A DNA stretch of 64,000 nucleotides, from NCBI RefSeq assembly GCF_015775515.1, contig NZ_CP065383.1, positions 310,001 to 374,000 of the forward strand, read 5' to 3'. The stretch's first letter is position 1; each line of letters opens with the position of its first letter. This document shows, in pieces, positions 16,625-25,548 of the stretch. Source of the stretch: Atribacter laminatus (GTDB lineage: Bacteria > Atribacterota > Atribacteria > Atribacterales > Atribacteraceae). The translations under genes were made by a program, and so were the position numbers. The notes under the pieces were generated by a model. That model saw only the letters and a list, made by a program, of their open reading frames with translations. It was not told the DNA's origin and ran no database searches.

Positions 16625-16629
16625 ATTTC

Positions 16630-16705
16630 TGGAGCCGGTGATCCGACTCGAACGGACGACCTGCTGATTACAAGTCAGCTGCTCTACCAGCTGAGCTACA
16701 CCGGC
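16630..16705 (-). tRNA. thrU: tRNA-Thr (TGT)
   Basis: A 76-base cloverleaf. Acceptor GCCGGTG pairs with CACCGGC, the anticodon loop CTTGTAA gives TGT, and the T-arm has CGTTCGAGTCG. CCA is encoded. It is the first gene of the tRNA-tuf transcription unit. Confidence 0.97.
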
Positions 16706-16735
16706 AAACCGGTAACCTCCGGTTATGCCTGAATA

Positions 16736-16764
16736 AATATATCCAAAGGTTGAGTTGATGTCAA
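16736..16764 (-). promoter_or_regulatory. Near-consensus promoter for the tRNA-tuf-rpmG-trpT unit
   Basis: Minus strand: perfect TTGACA (16764-16759), 17-base spacer, TATATT (16741-16736), about 30 bases before the first tRNA. The quality fits a very strong stable-RNA promoter. Confidence 0.9.
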
Positions 16765-17005
16765 GGGTAAGAAACGAAAAATTGACTTATTTTTTAAAGA
16801 TTAGCCCTATAACAACTTTGTTACTTGGACAATTGATAAGTGCAACATCGACCAAGGAATCCATTTGCACAATTTGATCGTTTTTCTAAAAAAAAAGAAA
16901 AATTACATAGTGTTAGTATTTCTTTTTTTAATCTTTAGATAATCTTATATCAATATTCATTCAATGATATAATGAATTGAAAATGTTACCGGAAAGGAGA
17001 TTTCT

Positions 17006-17797
17006 ATGAACCAGCTAAAGGTGGCCTGTGTTCAATTTAAACCGGTTATGGGTAACGTAAAAAGGAATTTAGAAACTATTGGTAATTTTATTGAAAAAGG
17101 GAAAGAGCTCAAAATTGATATAATGGTTTTTCCTGAACTTTGTGTTCAGGGTTATGATCCTAAATTAGTAGTGTCCAAAGCAGAAACACAGGGTGACAAC
17201 TCGTTTCAATTCCTTAGCGAAGCCAGTAAATTTTCTGGAATTTATTTGGTTGTCGGCATTGCCGAAAAATCAAAAGATAAACTCTTCAACTCTTCAGTTT
17301 TATTTTATCCCGATGGAAAAATCGGAATTTATCGAAAAGTCCACCTTTGGTCAACTGAAGCCGAAATTTTTACTCATGGAAGTGACTATCCAGTTTTCGA
17401 CACCGAATTTGGCAAAATAGCGATGTGGATCTGTTATGATACTCGATTCCCCGAAGTTGCTCGAATATTTGCTCTTAAAGGAGCTCGCATTGCGTTGGTC
17501 CCTACTGCTTGGTTGGCACGAGATATCGAACACTGGAAATTATCAGTTTGTTCACGGGCTTTAGATAATTTTATGTTTGTTTGTGGGGCTGACCAAATTC
17601 TCCAAGCCGATTACCATCAATCGCACGGAGCGAGCATAATCGCCAATCCTCATGGACAGATTATTAGTCAAGCCAATCTTATGGAAGAAATGCTTATATC
17701 CTCCAACATTGATCTAAGCAGCGTTGATGAATTGCGACAACTTATACCAGTATTAGCTGATCGACAAAGAAGTACCTATAACCGACTTTACACTTAA
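17006..17797 (+). CDS. Carbon-nitrogen hydrolase (nitrilase superfamily)
   Basis: Cytoplasmic amidase-like enzyme of 263 residues with the Glu-Lys-Cys triad: E44 (FPELCVQGY), K111 (YRKVHLW) and C143 (WICYDTRFPE). The hydrolysed amide or nitrile is unknown; omega-amidase or N-carbamoyl hydrolase activities are typical for this size. An AAAGGAG site precedes ATG 17006, and a TATAAT-like box lies at 16968-16973 without a clear -35. It stands alone on the plus strand, convergent with the UroD-like gene. Confidence 0.9.
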   Translation: MNQLKVACVQFKPVMGNVKRNLETIGNFIEKGKELKIDIMVFPELCVQGYDPKLVVSKAETQGDNSFQFLSEASKFSGIYLVVGIAEKSKDKLFNSSVLFYPDGKIGIYRKVHLWSTEAEIFTHGSDYPVFDTEFGKIAMWICYDTRFPEVARIFALKGARIALVPTAWLARDIEHWKLSVCSRALDNFMFVCGADQILQADYHQSHGASIIANPHGQIISQANLMEEMLISSNIDLSSVDELRQLIPVLADRQRSTYNRLYT

Positions 17798-17812
17798 AAA
17801 ACAATTATCAAC

Positions 17813-18919
17813 TCACCCATAAGCGAATCCTTCATCGAGCATGATAAGATAATTGTTGACTGGAACATAATTTGCTATTGAATTTCCCGAACCTAGAGCA
17901 TAACCTCCATTATTTTGGCACTTTTCCAAAATCGATCGAACGTAACTGCGAAGCTCTACTTCATTGCTTCGAATTAATCTATCTAAATCTATACCTCCCA
18001 GAACGCCAATTTTCCATCCATATTCCTGCTTAAAATCAACCACTGACATTATTTCATCTTGAAATGAATGGAAAGCATCGATACCTACCCAGTTGATCAG
18101 GTCATCCATTATAGGTTTTAATTGACCACAAGAATGAAGAAAGTAAACTTTCCCCTTCAAGTGAGCCAAAGTACAAACTTTTTTATGCCAGGGCAGGACA
18201 TATTTCTTTAAAAGAGTAGGAGAAAGAATGGTAGAAGTTTTAAACCCCATATCATCACCTTGAAAAAATCCACCAATTCCTTCCAGGTCAGCTAGTCGAA
18301 GATAAAAACGATACATGATATTGCCAACTTTTTCAAATACAGCTTCCACCAAATCCGGCTCATCGAATAATAAATAACTCATATTCTCGATTCCCAATAA
18401 ATTTTCACTCACTACTTCTAGCAATCCACTACTTCCGGCAACTAAAAGCTTCATCCCTTCAGGCATTTCTTGCTGGGCAAAAAGATAAGGAAACAAATCG
18501 ATATTTTCAGGGTCTGGCCAAGGGTAATTTTCAAAATCGTCCCAATTGGTGATAATCCCTTGCTTCTCTTCTACCCAGTTCCTGGTTCCTCTCGACAAAC
18601 TTGCTGTATCATCGGTTTTTCTGATCTGTGATGGAAACTCCAAACCAATTCCAGGAAGATCGATAATCATGGCGTAATCATATCCCATCCGATACCACCA
18701 ACGAACATATTGTCGGATATACTGTCTTTGAGTTAGAGAAGTGAGTGAGATAATTTCTTCCAAAAAATATTTCTGACTAATTGTTGAGATAATTTCCTGA
18801 TCAATCAACAGTTCAACTTGGTGGACTTTAGTCGGTTTTCTTTTTTGGATGATAACCTCGATAAATTGTTGAAAATCCGGTTGAGCTTTTTTCTTGAGAA
18901 TATTCTCAATTATTTTCAT
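17813..18919 (-). CDS. Uroporphyrinogen decarboxylase-family protein (methyltransferase-like)
   Basis: A 368-residue UroD/MtaA-type TIM-barrel protein. It has YFLHSCGQL near residue 265, with the His and Cys often used to bind zinc in corrinoid methyltransferases, and a C-terminal GSGNSIANYVP stretch. True HemE signatures at the N-terminus (RQAGRYLPEY type) are absent, so haem synthesis is unlikely. A methyl transfer or one-carbon role on an unknown substrate is more probable. No corrinoid protein gene lies nearby. It starts 13 bases after malQ and is likely cotranscribed with it. Confidence 0.85.
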   Translation of the reverse strand: MKIIENILKKKAQPDFQQFIEVIIQKRKPTKVHQVELLIDQEIISTISQKYFLEEIISLTSLTQRQYIRQYVRWWYRMGYDYAMIIDLPGIGLEFPSQIRKTDDTASLSRGTRNWVEEKQGIITNWDDFENYPWPDPENIDLFPYLFAQQEMPEGMKLLVAGSSGLLEVVSENLLGIENMSYLLFDEPDLVEAVFEKVGNIMYRFYLRLADLEGIGGFFQGDDMGFKTSTILSPTLLKKYVLPWHKKVCTLAHLKGKVYFLHSCGQLKPIMDDLINWVGIDAFHSFQDEIMSVVDFKQEYGWKIGVLGGIDLDRLIRSNEVELRSYVRSILEKCQNNGGYALGSGNSIANYVPVNNYLIMLDEGFAYG

Positions 18920-18932
18920 AGGAACTGGTCTC

Positions 18933-20966
18933 CTATAATCTAAAAATCGATGCCATTTTTTGGATTATCTTTTCTAATTCATCTGGGCAAACCACTAATC
19001 GGTGACGCCAATTTGGATATTCGGTAATGGTTCCAGGTAAATTAATTTGAATATCACTTTTCATTAAATCATCCAAATTGACTATTTTCAATATAGAAGA
19101 AGTTTTAGATAGGTAGAAAAGGACGGCTTCAAGAAAGTCATCAAAACTATCAGGTTCTCTTAAATAATCCCATTCAATCAACCGGCTTTTTACCCCTGCA
19201 ATTCTTTGTTGACGAATCTGGTGTTGTACTGTTGCTTCCTCTGAAGTAAATAACCCTAATTTTTCTCGTAAATCGATATCTTTCCCTTCCAAAAATGCTT
19301 TCAAGGGGGGCATATCATGAGTTCCAATGGTCACCATGGTTTCTCTTGGATAATGGTTTGGTGCTGGAATGAAACCATTTTGATCACTCTCGAAATAGAA
19401 AACTCGAGTTGAAAGAATTTTATAAGCTCTCATGGCTTCTCTCACCTGAGGAGGAACCGTGCCCAAGTCTTCACCTATAACAATTACTTTTTGACGATGG
19501 CTCTCGAGAGCAACAATCCCTAATAAATCCTGGAAAAAAGATCGAACATAGGTCCCACATTTTGGATCACATCCTTCGGGAATCCAAAATAATCGATACA
19601 ATCCCATAATATGATCGATACGAAGAAAGGAACAATATTTCATATTGGCTTGAATGAGTGAAATAAAATGAGAATAATGATTTTCTCTATCCTTCCAAGG
19701 GTTCGCCGGTGGAAAACCCCAATTCTGACCAGCCGGTGAAAAATCATCAGGAGGAGCACCAACTCGCTGAGAAAATACAAATAGGTCCTGATTGAGCCAC
19801 GACTCAATACCGGTTGGGGAAGTTCCCACTGGCAGGTCAAAAGCCAGCATATCCGACGACTGAAAATGGGTTTTCAGATAGAGCTCCATGAGCCATTGTA
19901 AAAAAACAAAATAATAGACTTCCTCATGATTTTGATCAATAAATTGGGCGATAGCACCCTTATCACCTCTCTGAAAATCAAGGGGCCAAGATCGGAAATC
20001 CCAACCTTGTCTTAAAGCATAAGCTTGGAAAAAAGCTGAATGGAGAATTCGTATTCCTTCATTGGTTAAAAAGTCAGAAAAACTTTTTTTATTCAAATCA
20101 GCCGAATTAATCTCTCTTTTCCGCCAAATTTGAAAAAAACTGCGAAGAATTTGATCTTTTCTCTTCCATGCGGATTCGTAATTAAGAAGTGAAGGATCTT
20201 GAGGAGATCGATCCATGAATAGGGAGAAAGATTCTGGTGCATTCAGCTCATGGTTCGCTGCTAATATTTGGGCAACCCATTCCAAAGGAAGATAAATGGG
20301 ATTCCACTCTAACCGATCCGCTGGATAATAAGGGCTGATTCCATACGGCATTCGATTTTCTAAGAGATGGATGGGAAGTATCCCTAAAAAATTGCCACCG
20401 TATTTCTTAAGGAGATTACTCATTAATCTCAGGTCTTGCAAGTCTCCTATTTCCTGCTTTTTTCTGGTATTGGTTGAATAAACGGCTAGGTTCAAACCCC
20501 AAAAGTTTTTTCCTTCGGGAAGATAACAATATTTTGGAGTAAATATAAAAAAACTTTTATAATATAAAGTATTCAACGTGGTTCGAATTTCAAAATTGAG
20601 GGGATAATATCCCCACTCTAAATCCGGTGGAAGAGGAAAGCTCCACTTTTGGTTTTCAACTCGAAAGGGAATTTCCAAGATAACATCTTCTCGAGTGAAA
20701 AAGAGTGATCCCACAAGCCAATTCAATTGAGGAATAAAAGTAATCTCGAGATTTGAGGCAACAATAACCGGTGGAATAGGAAAAGCTATTTCTTCTGCTT
20801 TTCGATGGATATTTTCCTTCCAACCTGACCCGTTTTGAGAATATTCACCGAAAGAACCAAGAAGGTTTACTAAAACTTCATCTTCAATTTGAACATGATT
20901 CCCATGAATATCATAATAATCGGTTTCTATTCCGAATAATTGAGCTAATTTTCTCATTTCGCTCAT
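18933..20966 (-). CDS. malQ: 4-alpha-glucanotransferase (GH77)
   Basis: Amylomaltase of 677 residues that transfers alpha-1,4-glucan segments in maltodextrin or glycogen metabolism in the cytoplasm. The GH77 core shows the DLPVGTSPTG region, FLRIDHIMGLYRLFWIPEG with the nucleophile Asp, VIGEDLGTVPPQVR with the acid/base Glu, and TIGTHDMPP. The first about 150 residues form an N-terminal extension, as in the MalQ type of about 690 residues rather than the short plant D-enzyme type. An AAGGTGGAG site precedes the ATG. The only partner gene is the UroD-like one downstream; no other maltose genes are in the window. Confidence 0.95.
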   Translation of the reverse strand: MSEMRKLAQLFGIETDYYDIHGNHVQIEDEVLVNLLGSFGEYSQNGSGWKENIHRKAEEIAFPIPPVIVASNLEITFIPQLNWLVGSLFFTREDVILEIPFRVENQKWSFPLPPDLEWGYYPLNFEIRTTLNTLYYKSFFIFTPKYCYLPEGKNFWGLNLAVYSTNTRKKQEIGDLQDLRLMSNLLKKYGGNFLGILPIHLLENRMPYGISPYYPADRLEWNPIYLPLEWVAQILAANHELNAPESFSLFMDRSPQDPSLLNYESAWKRKDQILRSFFQIWRKREINSADLNKKSFSDFLTNEGIRILHSAFFQAYALRQGWDFRSWPLDFQRGDKGAIAQFIDQNHEEVYYFVFLQWLMELYLKTHFQSSDMLAFDLPVGTSPTGIESWLNQDLFVFSQRVGAPPDDFSPAGQNWGFPPANPWKDRENHYSHFISLIQANMKYCSFLRIDHIMGLYRLFWIPEGCDPKCGTYVRSFFQDLLGIVALESHRQKVIVIGEDLGTVPPQVREAMRAYKILSTRVFYFESDQNGFIPAPNHYPRETMVTIGTHDMPPLKAFLEGKDIDLREKLGLFTSEEATVQHQIRQQRIAGVKSRLIEWDYLREPDSFDDFLEAVLFYLSKTSSILKIVNLDDLMKSDIQINLPGTITEYPNWRHRLVVCPDELEKIIQKMASIFRL

Positions 20967-21160
20967 ATAACTCCACCTTTCCCTCTTTCATCTTTCATGA
21001 TACACTACCTCGAAAATGGAATGAATACCTAGTGTAAGTTTTTCTATTTTTTTAAAGAATAAATAGAAATTTGCTTAACCAAAGGATTAATAAAAAACCT
21101 TCTTTTTAGAAAAAAATCAGTTATTAAACTAGTTATGCCGGTAAGAAAAGAGGATGGATT

Positions 21161-22282
21161 GTGGATCTCGCTATTGCATTATTACATGGAACAGTTGACC
21201 TATTCGTTGAATTCCTTTCACCGATTAGTCCCTATTTGATTAAAACCTATTCAGTAGAACCCCGAACCATTGCTATGCTCATTGCATCAATAATGCTGAT
21301 GACGGCTTTAAGTCAAATTTTCTTTGCTATGGTTCTTCCCAGGGTGAAAAAACAATGGCTTTTGCTCTATGGAATTGTAGCTTTTGTCGTTCTTCCCACT
21401 TCACTGCTTTCATTCAAAATGAACATTATTGGACTATACTTGGTTTTTTTTACGGTTTTTTTAGCCAATGCTGCCTACCATCCTTTTGGTACAGCTTTGG
21501 CCAATCGCAATCAAAGCTCCAAAACGGTTACCTCTTTTGTGTCGGGAGGCATTGTCGGAGGGGCCTTGGGTCCAATTTTTATTACCTGGTGGGTTGGAAG
21601 CCTTGGGCTCAATAAAATTATCTTTTTTAATCTTTTAATTTTTATTATTCTTCAACCGATTCTATGGAAAATAAAAAGAAATTTCACTCCTATCACCAAA
21701 CATCCAAATTTTTCTTGGAAGTCATTTCCAATTCTCATCCCAATTTGGATCATGGTTGGTTTAAGAACTTTCTATATGTCTTCTCTTCACACCTATTCAC
21801 CAATGTATAGCAACTTTCGAGGGTATAGTCTTATTATTGGCGGTTCACTTCTCTCTCTTGGTTTGGTTTCCGGCCTGTTTTTTAATATCCTTGGTTCTCG
21901 ATTTCGGATTCGATTCAACAATTGGCTGGTCAATGTGGTATCTTTTGCTGGAATGGGACTCTTTTTAAACATTTTTGTTCATATCGATTCTCTCGTTTTA
22001 TTTATACTCTTCTATGTTCTTTCTGATTCATTTATGTTTTTCTCCATGAGTTCGAACGTCATAGAAGCCCAAAAAATTCTCCCCGGGCATCCAGCTTTCG
22101 CCGCATCGGTTTCAATGGGTTTAGCCTGGGCAACTGGATATCTACTCCATTTAAGCTATTCGTCTTTTTTTGGAAATCAGGTTGGTTTTGTCCTCAATAG
22201 TATCGGAATCTTCTCTCTTATTACCTCAGGATGTTTACTCATTTTCTCCCGTTTCTTTGGGAAAATACCAAAAGAATCATGA
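21161..22282 (+). CDS. MFS transporter (first of a tandem pair)
   Basis: Inner-membrane permease of 373 residues with about eleven or twelve hydrophobic helices. GTG start with AAGAGGATGG upstream. The first helix carries LLHGTVDLFVEFLSP, reminiscent of the His/Asp pattern in fosmidomycin-resistance-type efflux proteins, though that subfamily call is tentative. The stop overlaps the start of a second MFS gene (ATGA), so the two are translationally coupled and could act together or on related compounds. Confidence 0.82.
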   Translation: MDLAIALLHGTVDLFVEFLSPISPYLIKTYSVEPRTIAMLIASIMLMTALSQIFFAMVLPRVKKQWLLLYGIVAFVVLPTSLLSFKMNIIGLYLVFFTVFLANAAYHPFGTALANRNQSSKTVTSFVSGGIVGGALGPIFITWWVGSLGLNKIIFFNLLIFIILQPILWKIKRNFTPITKHPNFSWKSFPILIPIWIMVGLRTFYMSSLHTYSPMYSNFRGYSLIIGGSLLSLGLVSGLFFNILGSRFRIRFNNWLVNVVSFAGMGLFLNIFVHIDSLVLFILFYVLSDSFMFFSMSSNVIEAQKILPGHPAFAASVSMGLAWATGYLLHLSYSSFFGNQVGFVLNSIGIFSLITSGCLLIFSRFFGKIPKES

Positions 22283-23466
22283 AAAAAAGTTATTCCCTCT
22301 TTCGGTTTTTTTCTCCTCAGTTTTTAATATTAATGTTGGTCGCTTTTGTTGCCAATTTTACCTATATATCAACTTCAATTCTTTTCGCTCTTTTTGCCAA
22401 GAAAATTGGTCTTAATGTTACTGAAACTGGAATTGTCATTGCAGCTTTAACCTTAGGTGCGCTCATTGGTGGACCAATCTGGGGTAAATTTGTTGATCGA
22501 ACCGGAAAAAGGAAATTTACTATTCTCATCAGCATGATTGGTCAGGGTGTTTTTTGTCTTATCACTCCCTTTATATCTGGTTTTTTCCCTTTATTGATGG
22601 TGAGGTTTGGTTTTGGTTGGTTTTGGGTCGCTCAAACACCAATTGTGAATGAAATCATTATTAAAAAGCGGAATATCGAAGCCAGAAACCGTGAACTGAG
22701 TTGGATTAATATCATACGTGGTGTCAGCTATTCCTTTGCTATGCTCATTTCTGGTTATTTCAGTGATTTCGATCCGACCTGGAATTTCTACTTAGCAGGC
22801 TTCGTTTCCTTGGCAATAATTTATCCAATCTTTCTTTTGAAAAAAGTCGATGGATTAAGGAGCCAAAAAGAAGGTTTAAAAATCGATAATCGATGGATAT
22901 TAAGAAGGAAAAATTTTCTTTTTTATCTCCCAATTTTCCTGCGATCAACAGCCGTAAACGGACTTTCTTTTTTCATCCCATTGTTTTGGAAGGAAAAGGG
23001 TCTGTCGGCAGCTTTCATAGGTATGGTTTTAGGAGTATCTAACTTCATTCAACTAATGTTTTTTCCAATCGTAGGAAAAACCTGTTCTCGGAAAACAAAA
23101 AATATCCCTACAATTATACAGTTTGGATATGCCTTAACTATGATTCCATTTATCGTAGCTCCATATCTCTATCGCGGGACATCAGTCTTCATTCCTCAAT
23201 CGGTTCTTAGTATTAGTTGGGTGTTTTTCTATATTGGCTCTACCCTTCTCTTGGGGGAAATAGCTCCCCATTCCCAGAGAACCGAAGCTTTGGGGTGGAT
23301 GGAAACCGCCTTTAATCTAGGAGGAACCATCGGCCCCATTGCTTTCTCATTGGTTCTTGCTGAAAGCAGCAATAACTACCTGCTATCTTTTTTAAGTTTT
23401 TCTTTGCTGGTTTTTTCTGCTTTGATTATTTTTTCCTCCTATGAAAGGAGATATCATAAAAGCTAA
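22279..23466 (+). CDS. MFS transporter (second of a tandem pair)
   Basis: A 395-residue major-facilitator protein with twelve predicted helices. The loop between helices 2 and 3 has the family motif GPIWGKFVDRTGKRK (about residue 70). The ATG at 22279 overlaps the previous gene's stop and is preferred over an in-frame ATG at 22231 that would lie inside that gene. The substrate is unknown; the motif-A pattern fits multidrug or metabolite efflux. It ends close to the convergent ECF-like gene with no clear terminator between them. Confidence 0.88.
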   Translation: MKKSYSLFRFFSPQFLILMLVAFVANFTYISTSILFALFAKKIGLNVTETGIVIAALTLGALIGGPIWGKFVDRTGKRKFTILISMIGQGVFCLITPFISGFFPLLMVRFGFGWFWVAQTPIVNEIIIKKRNIEARNRELSWINIIRGVSYSFAMLISGYFSDFDPTWNFYLAGFVSLAIIYPIFLLKKVDGLRSQKEGLKIDNRWILRRKNFLFYLPIFLRSTAVNGLSFFIPLFWKEKGLSAAFIGMVLGVSNFIQLMFFPIVGKTCSRKTKNIPTIIQFGYALTMIPFIVAPYLYRGTSVFIPQSVLSISWVFFYIGSTLLLGEIAPHSQRTEALGWMETAFNLGGTIGPIAFSLVLAESSNNYLLSFLSFSLLVFSALIIFSSYERRYHKS

Positions 23467-23485
23467 AAGTGCCACTCAGCAAAGT

Positions 23486-24007
23486 CTATGAATGATTCTT
23501 AAAAAAATTGGTTCGAACTAAGGCTTGCTTAATGACAATAGCAATAGCTCCTCCTACTAAAGCAGTTATCAATTGAGGAAATTGCATCATTTTTGCAACT
23601 GGAGGAGGAACGCTTACTAAAAAAGTTACCGATTGAGAAAGCACCAAATATTTAGCAATTGATCCAATAACAATCCCCAATCCCAGGAAACCGATATTAT
23701 TTTCTCTTCTTGTGGTAATCAAAAAAAAGACGATCACTAATGTTACATTCCCTAACATAATGAAAGGGATCATCGGTCCCATCGGAGCCGGTAAAATACC
23801 CCGAGAAAAAGCTACCCAAGGTGTAAACAAGCCAATAACCATCCCACTTGAAACTCCCACCATCATAGTTGCTAGCAGTAAAAAGGCATTGACTAATGGC
23901 CCAGTAATAAATTGCGGCAAGCCAAGCAATTGGATAACCAAGGTAAGAGCAAAAAGGACTGCTGTTCGACTCACCCATCGAATCATTGATTGAGAGGTAC
24001 TTTTCAT
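23486..24007 (-). CDS. ECF transporter S-component-like membrane protein
   Basis: A 173-residue protein with five or six hydrophobic helices. The size and helix pattern resemble the substrate-binding S component of energy-coupling-factor transporters: a short basic N-terminus, WVSRTAVLFALTLVIQ, and a GLFTPWVAFSRGILPAPMGP loop. No ECF ATPase or T component is in the window, so it would have to share a general ECF module. It directly follows the FGGY kinase and could import that kinase's substrate or an unrelated vitamin; neither can be decided here. Confidence 0.6.
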   Translation of the reverse strand: MKSTSQSMIRWVSRTAVLFALTLVIQLLGLPQFITGPLVNAFLLLATMMVGVSSGMVIGLFTPWVAFSRGILPAPMGPMIPFIMLGNVTLVIVFFLITTRRENNIGFLGLGIVIGSIAKYLVLSQSVTFLVSVPPPVAKMMQFPQLITALVGGAIAIVIKQALVRTNFFKNHS

Positions 24008-24012
24008 TTTTT

Positions 24013-25503
24013 TTATTTTCTCCTCTTGGTTTGAATTATTTTCATTTTCTCATTCAAGTGACGAATGTCATCCCGTAACTCCAAATATAATCGATACCAG
24101 GGAAGAAGACTCTCCCTTAATTCAGGACCCGGTTCATAGATTTTTGCCAAATGAAAGGTTTTCCGATAGGCATCTTCCGGATCATTATACAGTCCCACCG
24201 CCATTCCAGCTAGGATTGCTGCTCCTTTACAACTCCCTTCTTTGTCTTGGGGAACTAAAATTTTTTCATTTAATACTGCTGACTTGACCTTCATCCAAAA
24301 ATCGTTCTGAGTACCTCCCCCGACATTGGTTACTCGTTCAACCTGAATATTTAAGTTTTGCGCCATAATATCCCATAAATCCTTATATTCAAAGCCTAAA
24401 CTGATGATCAAGGATTTAGTGAGGTCGGCTTTTTCCATCTGCCCTTCCAAATTTATAAAAGCACCGCGTGCACCGTCATAATCAGCCCCCAGGAGATATG
24501 GGAAAAAAAGACTAACTTCTTTGGGAATCTCTTGGGACATCTTTTTAAGATACTGATAATTTTCGTTAACCAGTTTTAAAAACCATTCCAAAGAATATCC
24601 GCCGCTGTAAATCCCACTCATTCCATAATACCGTTCTGGTATAGCATGATGTCCCCAGCTAAAAGAACGCTTTAGCTGGGAAAGATTGATTTGAGGGATG
24701 CTATCTAAGGCCATAGTCAGATTTTCAGTAGTTCCGGTTGAAATAAGAACCTGACCCTGCTTAAATACCCCCACTGCGACTGCTGCACACAAGTGATCAT
24801 GCCCGCCGGTAACTACTTGAAGGTTCTCTGGTAATCCGGTAAGGCGGGCGATATTTTTTTGGATTGTATCTAAAACTATTCCCGATGGAGTGAGCTTTGG
24901 CATTTTTTCAAGAGGTACTCCAATGTTATCGAGTAACTCTTGAGACCACTGTCTATTTTGTTGGTCAAAAAACATGGTTCGTGAAGCCAAAGAATAGTCA
25001 AAAGAAAGCACTCCAGAAAGAGCAGATAAAACATATCCTGACATCGAAGTCCAATAACAAACTGATTGAAAAATCTCTGGTTCAAATTTTTGATGCCATA
25101 AGAGTTTATATAATGAGTATTTTGATTGAGGCGACAAACCAGTTAATCGATAGATATTATCACTTTTGATGGTATCTTTCGTTTCTTGAAAAATGGTATC
25201 GGTTCGAGTATCAAACCAGGCCGGACTTTTGGTAATCGGTTGAAGGGATTTATCCAAACCAACCATCACTTCAGCAAAGCTTGATATGCTCAAGGCAACG
25301 ACTTCTTTTTTTGCACCAGATGAAAAACTTTTTAAGTTTTCCAACAAAACGTTCAAAACTTCCTGAGGTTGGTAACATCCACCATATTCATCACTTATAA
25401 ACGGGGTGGGAAATGCCCTTTCTTCAACAATATCTCCATTTTCTGTAAAAATAATGATCTTGGTGTTAGTCGTTCCAATATCAATTCCCAACAAACAGGC
25501 CAT
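24013..25503 (-). CDS. FGGY-family carbohydrate kinase
   Basis: ATP-dependent sugar kinase, 496 residues from ATG 25503, which has GGAGGAG just upstream; an in-frame TTG seven codons earlier lacks this. FGGY-N begins CLLGIDIGTTNTKIIIF with the phosphate-binding DIGTTNTK. VVTGGHDHLCAAVAVG and LISTGTTE are in the middle, and FGGY-C has TNVGGGTQNDFW and CKGAAILAGMAVGLY. The substrate (xylulose, erythritol, glycerol-like or another polyol) cannot be assigned. It follows rnfB in the same direction with a 45-base gap and precedes the ECF-like gene. Confidence 0.9.
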   Translation of the reverse strand: MACLLGIDIGTTNTKIIIFTENGDIVEERAFPTPFISDEYGGCYQPQEVLNVLLENLKSFSSGAKKEVVALSISSFAEVMVGLDKSLQPITKSPAWFDTRTDTIFQETKDTIKSDNIYRLTGLSPQSKYSLYKLLWHQKFEPEIFQSVCYWTSMSGYVLSALSGVLSFDYSLASRTMFFDQQNRQWSQELLDNIGVPLEKMPKLTPSGIVLDTIQKNIARLTGLPENLQVVTGGHDHLCAAVAVGVFKQGQVLISTGTTENLTMALDSIPQINLSQLKRSFSWGHHAIPERYYGMSGIYSGGYSLEWFLKLVNENYQYLKKMSQEIPKEVSLFFPYLLGADYDGARGAFINLEGQMEKADLTKSLIISLGFEYKDLWDIMAQNLNIQVERVTNVGGGTQNDFWMKVKSAVLNEKILVPQDKEGSCKGAAILAGMAVGLYNDPEDAYRKTFHLAKIYEPGPELRESLLPWYRLYLELRDDIRHLNEKMKIIQTKRRK

Positions 25504-25548
25504 TTTCTCCTCCAGTTCTCCCAAAATTTCGAAAAAAGAACTTAAATT

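Noticed and set aside
17813-18919. Assignment of the UroD-like gene as hemE
   Set aside because: The N-terminal substrate-binding signature of uroporphyrinogen decarboxylase is missing and no haem genes are near.
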